A stretch of 8,797 nucleotides of DNA from an uncultured Eubacteriales bacterium. Lineage in GTDB: Bacteria; Bacillota; Clostridia; Christensenellales; UBA1242. A model generated the notes under the pieces. That model saw only the letters and a program-made list of their open reading frames with translations, searched no databases and had not been told where the DNA came from. Shown here piece by piece: positions 6,777-8,797 of the stretch. The number at the start of each line of letters is the position of its first letter. Within the stretch, counting starts at the first letter, position 1. A program made the position numbers and the translations under genes. The DNA lies in NCBI GenBank assembly GCA_900556185.1, contig USNN01000039.1:1-8797 (forward strand), in the 5' to 3' direction.

Positions 6777-7565
6777 ATGAAAAAACCGGCGAAAATAACT
6801 TATCTTGTTCTAAGAATTGCCATGGGGCTTCTTTTAATTTTAGCAGGAGTGGGCTTTTTTATAAATAATGACCCATCTGTTAAGTCTAATTACATTTTTA
6901 TATGCGGTCAATGTGCATTGTTTTTAATTGTGTCATTTACACCGTTATTTATAAAAAGGTTAGACCTAGATATTCCAGACTTTGTGTATATTGTGTTTAT
7001 ATTATTTTGTATGGCACACTTTTTCCTAGGTGAAATTGTAGGCTTTTTTGCAACCGTTAAATGGTGGGATAGTGCTTTACATACATTGTCTGGTATGCTA
7101 ATAACGTTATTAAGCTTTTCTATTATAAACATACTAAATAAACATAATGATGGCGACTTTAAACTTAGTGTTGGCTTTGTGTGTTTGTTTGCGTTTTGCA
7201 TAACCATCACAATTGGTGTGTCGTGGGAAATTGTAGAGTTTTCTGCCGATGGCATTTTTGACCTAAATATGCAAAGAGCGTATGAGTCTACCGTATCGGG
7301 TGCAAGAGGAGCAGGACTAGTTGGTAGAGAAGCATTGCAAGACACTATGAAAGATTTAATACTAGACGCTATTGGTGCAGCCGTTGTGTGCATTTCTTGC
7401 TCTATATTTGTTATTAAATCGGGCACTAGTGTAGATAAACTTATGGTTATTAAAAGGCGCAAAAAACCAGAAGAAACTGCTGAAACAAACGCTGAAACCC
7501 AATCTATTGAAGCACCAACTGAAGTAACAACAGGAGTCACCGAAGAACCAAAAATTAACGAATAA
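6777..7565 (+). CDS. YjdF/DUF2238-like six-helix membrane protein
   Basis: The 262-residue protein has six predicted membrane helices (about 8-29, 39-59, 69-92, 101-120, 131-155 and 195-214). Lys/Arg placement (MKKPAK, IKR, KRRKK) puts both ends in the cytoplasm. Conserved-looking polar residues sit in or near helices: HFFLGE (81-86), WWDSALHTLSG (96-106), SWEIVEF (149-155) and DTMKDLILDAIGA (189-201). This H, WWD-H, WE-E, D-D-D pattern resembles the uncharacterised YjdF/DUF2238 family, with a looser likeness to VanZ-type proteins; its biochemical role is unknown. The C-terminal tail (229-262) is acidic and rich in Thr, Glu and Pro. I chose the ATG at 6777 because GGAGA (6768-6772) precedes it and the promoter would lie inside the reading frame from an upstream TTG at 6714. 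It is a single-gene unit between two terminators. Confidence 0.8.
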   Translation: MKKPAKITYLVLRIAMGLLLILAGVGFFINNDPSVKSNYIFICGQCALFLIVSFTPLFIKRLDLDIPDFVYIVFILFCMAHFFLGEIVGFFATVKWWDSALHTLSGMLITLLSFSIINILNKHNDGDFKLSVGFVCLFAFCITITIGVSWEIVEFSADGIFDLNMQRAYESTVSGARGAGLVGREALQDTMKDLILDAIGAAVVCISCSIFVIKSGTSVDKLMVIKRRKKPEETAETNAETQSIEAPTEVTTGVTEEPKINE

Positions 7566-7573
7566 AATAATAA

Positions 7574-7606
7574 AACCCTTTGCTTAATGCAAAGGGTTGA
7601 TTTTTT
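7574..7606 (+). terminator. Intrinsic terminator, probably bidirectional
   Basis: AACCCTTTGC (7574-7583) and GCAAAGGGTT (7589-7598) form a perfect 10-bp stem with loop TTAAT. On the plus strand six T residues follow (7601-7606). On the minus strand the stem is followed by a T-rich run with a few A residues, so the element could also stop the convergent gene at 7686-8663, which has no other clear terminator. Confidence 0.92.
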
Positions 7607-7654
7607 ATTAGAACACTTTTTAAGAGGGGTAGATTAGAACTTTTGTGTTCTAGT
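7607..7654. repeat. Overlapping inverted repeats between convergent genes
   Basis: ATTAGAAC occurs twice (7607-7614 and 7633-7640), and GTTCTAGT (7647-7654) is complementary to both copies, allowing one G-T wobble. The near copy gives a hairpin with a six-base loop. The far copy extends to ten pairs (ATTAGAACAC with GTGTTCTAGT) around a 28-base loop. The two folds exclude each other. Neither is followed by a T run, so these are not ordinary terminators. Confidence 0.45.
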
Positions 7655-7685
7655 ATATCTTATGTAAACAAGAAAACTATTGCTA

Positions 7686-8663
7686 CTATATGTATAGTTT
7701 AATTCCGTATAATGGAGTATTTAAAATTGTGTCTATGCTTACAAACTCCATTTCACCCATCATATTAATTCCATCTATTGCAAGAGAACCTAACTCGTTT
7801 GCAAATTCTTCTATTGTGAAGGTGTTTTCTGGGAAGATAAACGAAATAAGTAGGTTTAATAACACTTCGCTTTGCTTTGCAGTTTTGGAGTTTATAGATA
7901 GTGTGGCATTTTCATATATTCTAGAATTTGTATCTTTATCTATGGTTGTGTCCATAGTGCAGGTAACATAAATAATATCAGGAATAATCCAGTCTACCAA
8001 AAACATTGGCATATTTAAGTTCGTAGATATTTGTTTTCTTGCACTTTCAGTGTCTAGTTTTAGAGTTAGGGTAATTTTTGCATCTTTGGTTGTGGCTAAA
8101 ATTTTGGTTTCTTGAGATTCTTTATTTGTTTTAGGGTCGGTTCGTTTTGGGTTTTCGGTTAATGTTTTGTCATTTGGTGAAATAATAATTTGTTTTAACT
8201 CTATATTAAGTGTGTTAATGTAAGCTAGGTCTGGATAGTTAGATTCTAGTATGCCAGAATTCATAATATCTGAAGCGATTGACGCAACTTCTTTATCGCT
8301 AAGTAATATAAAGTCGTCTATAAAACTATCGTCTGGTGTGAAGGTGAAATCGTTTTTAGAAATAGATTCGTAATCTATGTTTCCGTTAGATAAGGTAGGG
8401 AAGCCTGCTAGGGTAAGTTTATTGGTCGCCGTGTCTTTATCGTAACCAGTGTAGGGGTTGGTTATAAAATCTTTTTCGTTTGGCACCACGTATATAGTTT
8501 GCACAATACTAACCAGTTCTTTTAAGTTGTTTATACCGTATTCGTTAAAATATTTTGGTACTAATATTTTATCTATTATTAAATATCCGCCAAAAACGCT
8601 ACCAACTATTATGGATATTGCAATGATAAATCCAATAAAAAACCTTGTTTTACTTTTTCTCAT
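7686..8663 (-). CDS. Hypothetical single-pass membrane-anchored protein
   Basis: I do not recognise this 325-residue protein. It begins MRKSKTR and has one strong hydrophobic segment (about 8-31), followed by an extracytoplasmic domain of some 290 residues, so it should be N-terminally anchored with the bulk outside the membrane; there is no lipobox. The domain has a helical-looking stretch at LSDKEVASIASDIMNSG (121-137), a charged linker rich in Lys, Asn and Pro (163-186), alternating strand-like segments (187-265) and a hydrophobic part near 267-277. I see no catalytic motif and only one cysteine (235). The ATG is supported by the promoter immediately upstream. The ribosome binding site is ambiguous: AGGGG (plus-strand 8676-8680) is 12 bases away, whereas AAGGG (8666-8670) is only two. 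It is transcribed alone, towards the YjdF-like gene. Confidence 0.8.
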   Translation of the reverse strand: MRKSKTRFFIGFIIAISIIVGSVFGGYLIIDKILVPKYFNEYGINNLKELVSIVQTIYVVPNEKDFITNPYTGYDKDTATNKLTLAGFPTLSNGNIDYESISKNDFTFTPDDSFIDDFILLSDKEVASIASDIMNSGILESNYPDLAYINTLNIELKQIIISPNDKTLTENPKRTDPKTNKESQETKILATTKDAKITLTLKLDTESARKQISTNLNMPMFLVDWIIPDIIYVTCTMDTTIDKDTNSRIYENATLSINSKTAKQSEVLLNLLISFIFPENTFTIEEFANELGSLAIDGINMMGEMEFVSIDTILNTPLYGIKLYI

Positions 8664-8691
8664 TACCCTTAGTTTCCCCTATTAGTTATTA

Positions 8692-8720
8692 ATTATATAT
8701 CTAAAAGAAAATTATGTCAA
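8692..8720 (-). promoter_or_regulatory. Perfect-consensus promoter of the membrane-anchored protein gene
   Basis: Read on the minus strand, TTGACA (8720-8715) and TATAAT (8697-8692) are separated by exactly 17 bases. Transcription should begin near 8685, leaving a leader of about 22 nt before the ATG. This supports the minus-strand gene as real and independently expressed. Confidence 0.9.
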
Positions 8721-8734
8721 CAATATGAATTTGC

Positions 8735-8764
8735 TTTACTTAGATGGCTTAGTTTTGTTATATT
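8735..8764 (+). promoter_or_regulatory. Likely promoter of the gene leaving the window
   Basis: TATATT (8759-8764) has an upstream TGT, giving an extended -10. TTTACT (8735-8740) is 18 bases before it, and the overlapping TTACTT would give 17. The predicted start, near 8771, falls at the ribosome binding site, so the leader would be very short. It is divergent from the promoter at 8692-8720, with their -35 elements 14 bases apart. Confidence 0.55.
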
Positions 8765-8783
8765 GAATGTAGGAGGAGATTTT

Positions 8784-8797
8784 ATGCAAAATAGATT
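8784..8797 (+). CDS. Start of a truncated gene, product unknown
   Basis: An ATG preceded by AGGAGG (8771-8776) at a seven-base spacing opens a frame reading MQNR before the window ends. The near-ideal ribosome binding site and the promoter just upstream make this a probable real start. Four codons say nothing about function. Confidence 0.6.

Noticed and set aside
6908..7540. 210-codon open frame on the minus strand opposite the membrane protein gene
   Set aside because: The plus-strand gene has promoter, ribosome binding site, terminator and a coherent membrane topology; the antisense frame has none of these.
4475..7565. A defence, secretion or toxin system formed by the surface and membrane protein genes
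   Set aside because: There is no nuclease, ATPase, protease or toxin motif, and strong terminators separate each gene.
7690..7971. 93-codon open frame on the plus strand opposite the anchored protein gene
   Set aside because: It is antisense to a gene with a perfect promoter and has no ribosome binding site of note.
30..8663. Possible reassignment of TGA, because none of the six complete genes ends in TGA
   Set aside because: Tryptophan is encoded by TGG wherever I checked and no in-frame TGA is needed; six genes is too few to infer anything beyond AT-rich stop preference.
8458..8685. 75-codon open frame on the plus strand opposite the anchored protein's N-terminus
   Set aside because: Its apparent hydrophobic segments are the antisense image of the membrane helix, and it would run into the opposing promoter region.

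Overview
The window is AT-rich, densely coding bacterial DNA with Shine-Dalgarno-led genes, consensus sigma-70/sigma-A-type promoters, intrinsic terminators and short intergenic gaps. Together with a Gram-positive-style set of exported proteins (a BIG2-type lipoprotein, a GLUG-repeat surface protein and a single-pass anchored protein), this suggests a low-GC member of the Bacillota, probably an uncultured host-associated lineage. That placement is inference; no marker gene here fixes the genus.

Layout. A class I SAM-dependent methyltransferase (30-809), pyruvate kinase (821-2233) and a large lipoprotein with stacked Ig-like domains (2317-4326) lie head to tail with no terminator between them. 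They end at a strong intrinsic terminator (4328-4366). A perfect-consensus promoter (4377-4405) then drives a single secreted or surface GLUG-repeat protein (4475-6679) through a leader of about 60 nt. In that leader the Shine-Dalgarno sits in the loop of a perfect inverted repeat. A terminator (6685-6715) is followed almost at once by the next promoter (6717-6745), which drives a six-helix YjdF/DUF2238-like membrane protein (6777-7565). A symmetrical terminator (7574-7606) separates it from a convergent minus-strand gene (7686-8663) for an unrecognised single-pass membrane-anchored protein. That gene has its own perfect-consensus promoter (8692-8720). Back to back with it is a plus-strand promoter for a gene that begins at 8784 and leaves the window.

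How the genes relate. Only pyruvate kinase has a firm biochemical role, as the last step of glycolysis. Three of the other complete genes encode envelope or exported proteins and one an integral membrane protein, so most of the window serves the cell surface. The genes do not form an evident pathway, and apart from the first three each is its own transcription unit.

No stretch longer than 300 bases lacks a gene; the longest gaps are 4327-4474 and 8664-8783, and both are filled with regulatory sequence. I see no tRNA, rRNA, CRISPR array, insertion sequence or phage gene. I found no convincing evidence for a new defence or mobile system. The best leads are the ribosome-binding-site hairpin and codon bias of the GLUG protein gene, the paired hairpins in the convergent intergenic region, and the orphan exported protein at the right end.
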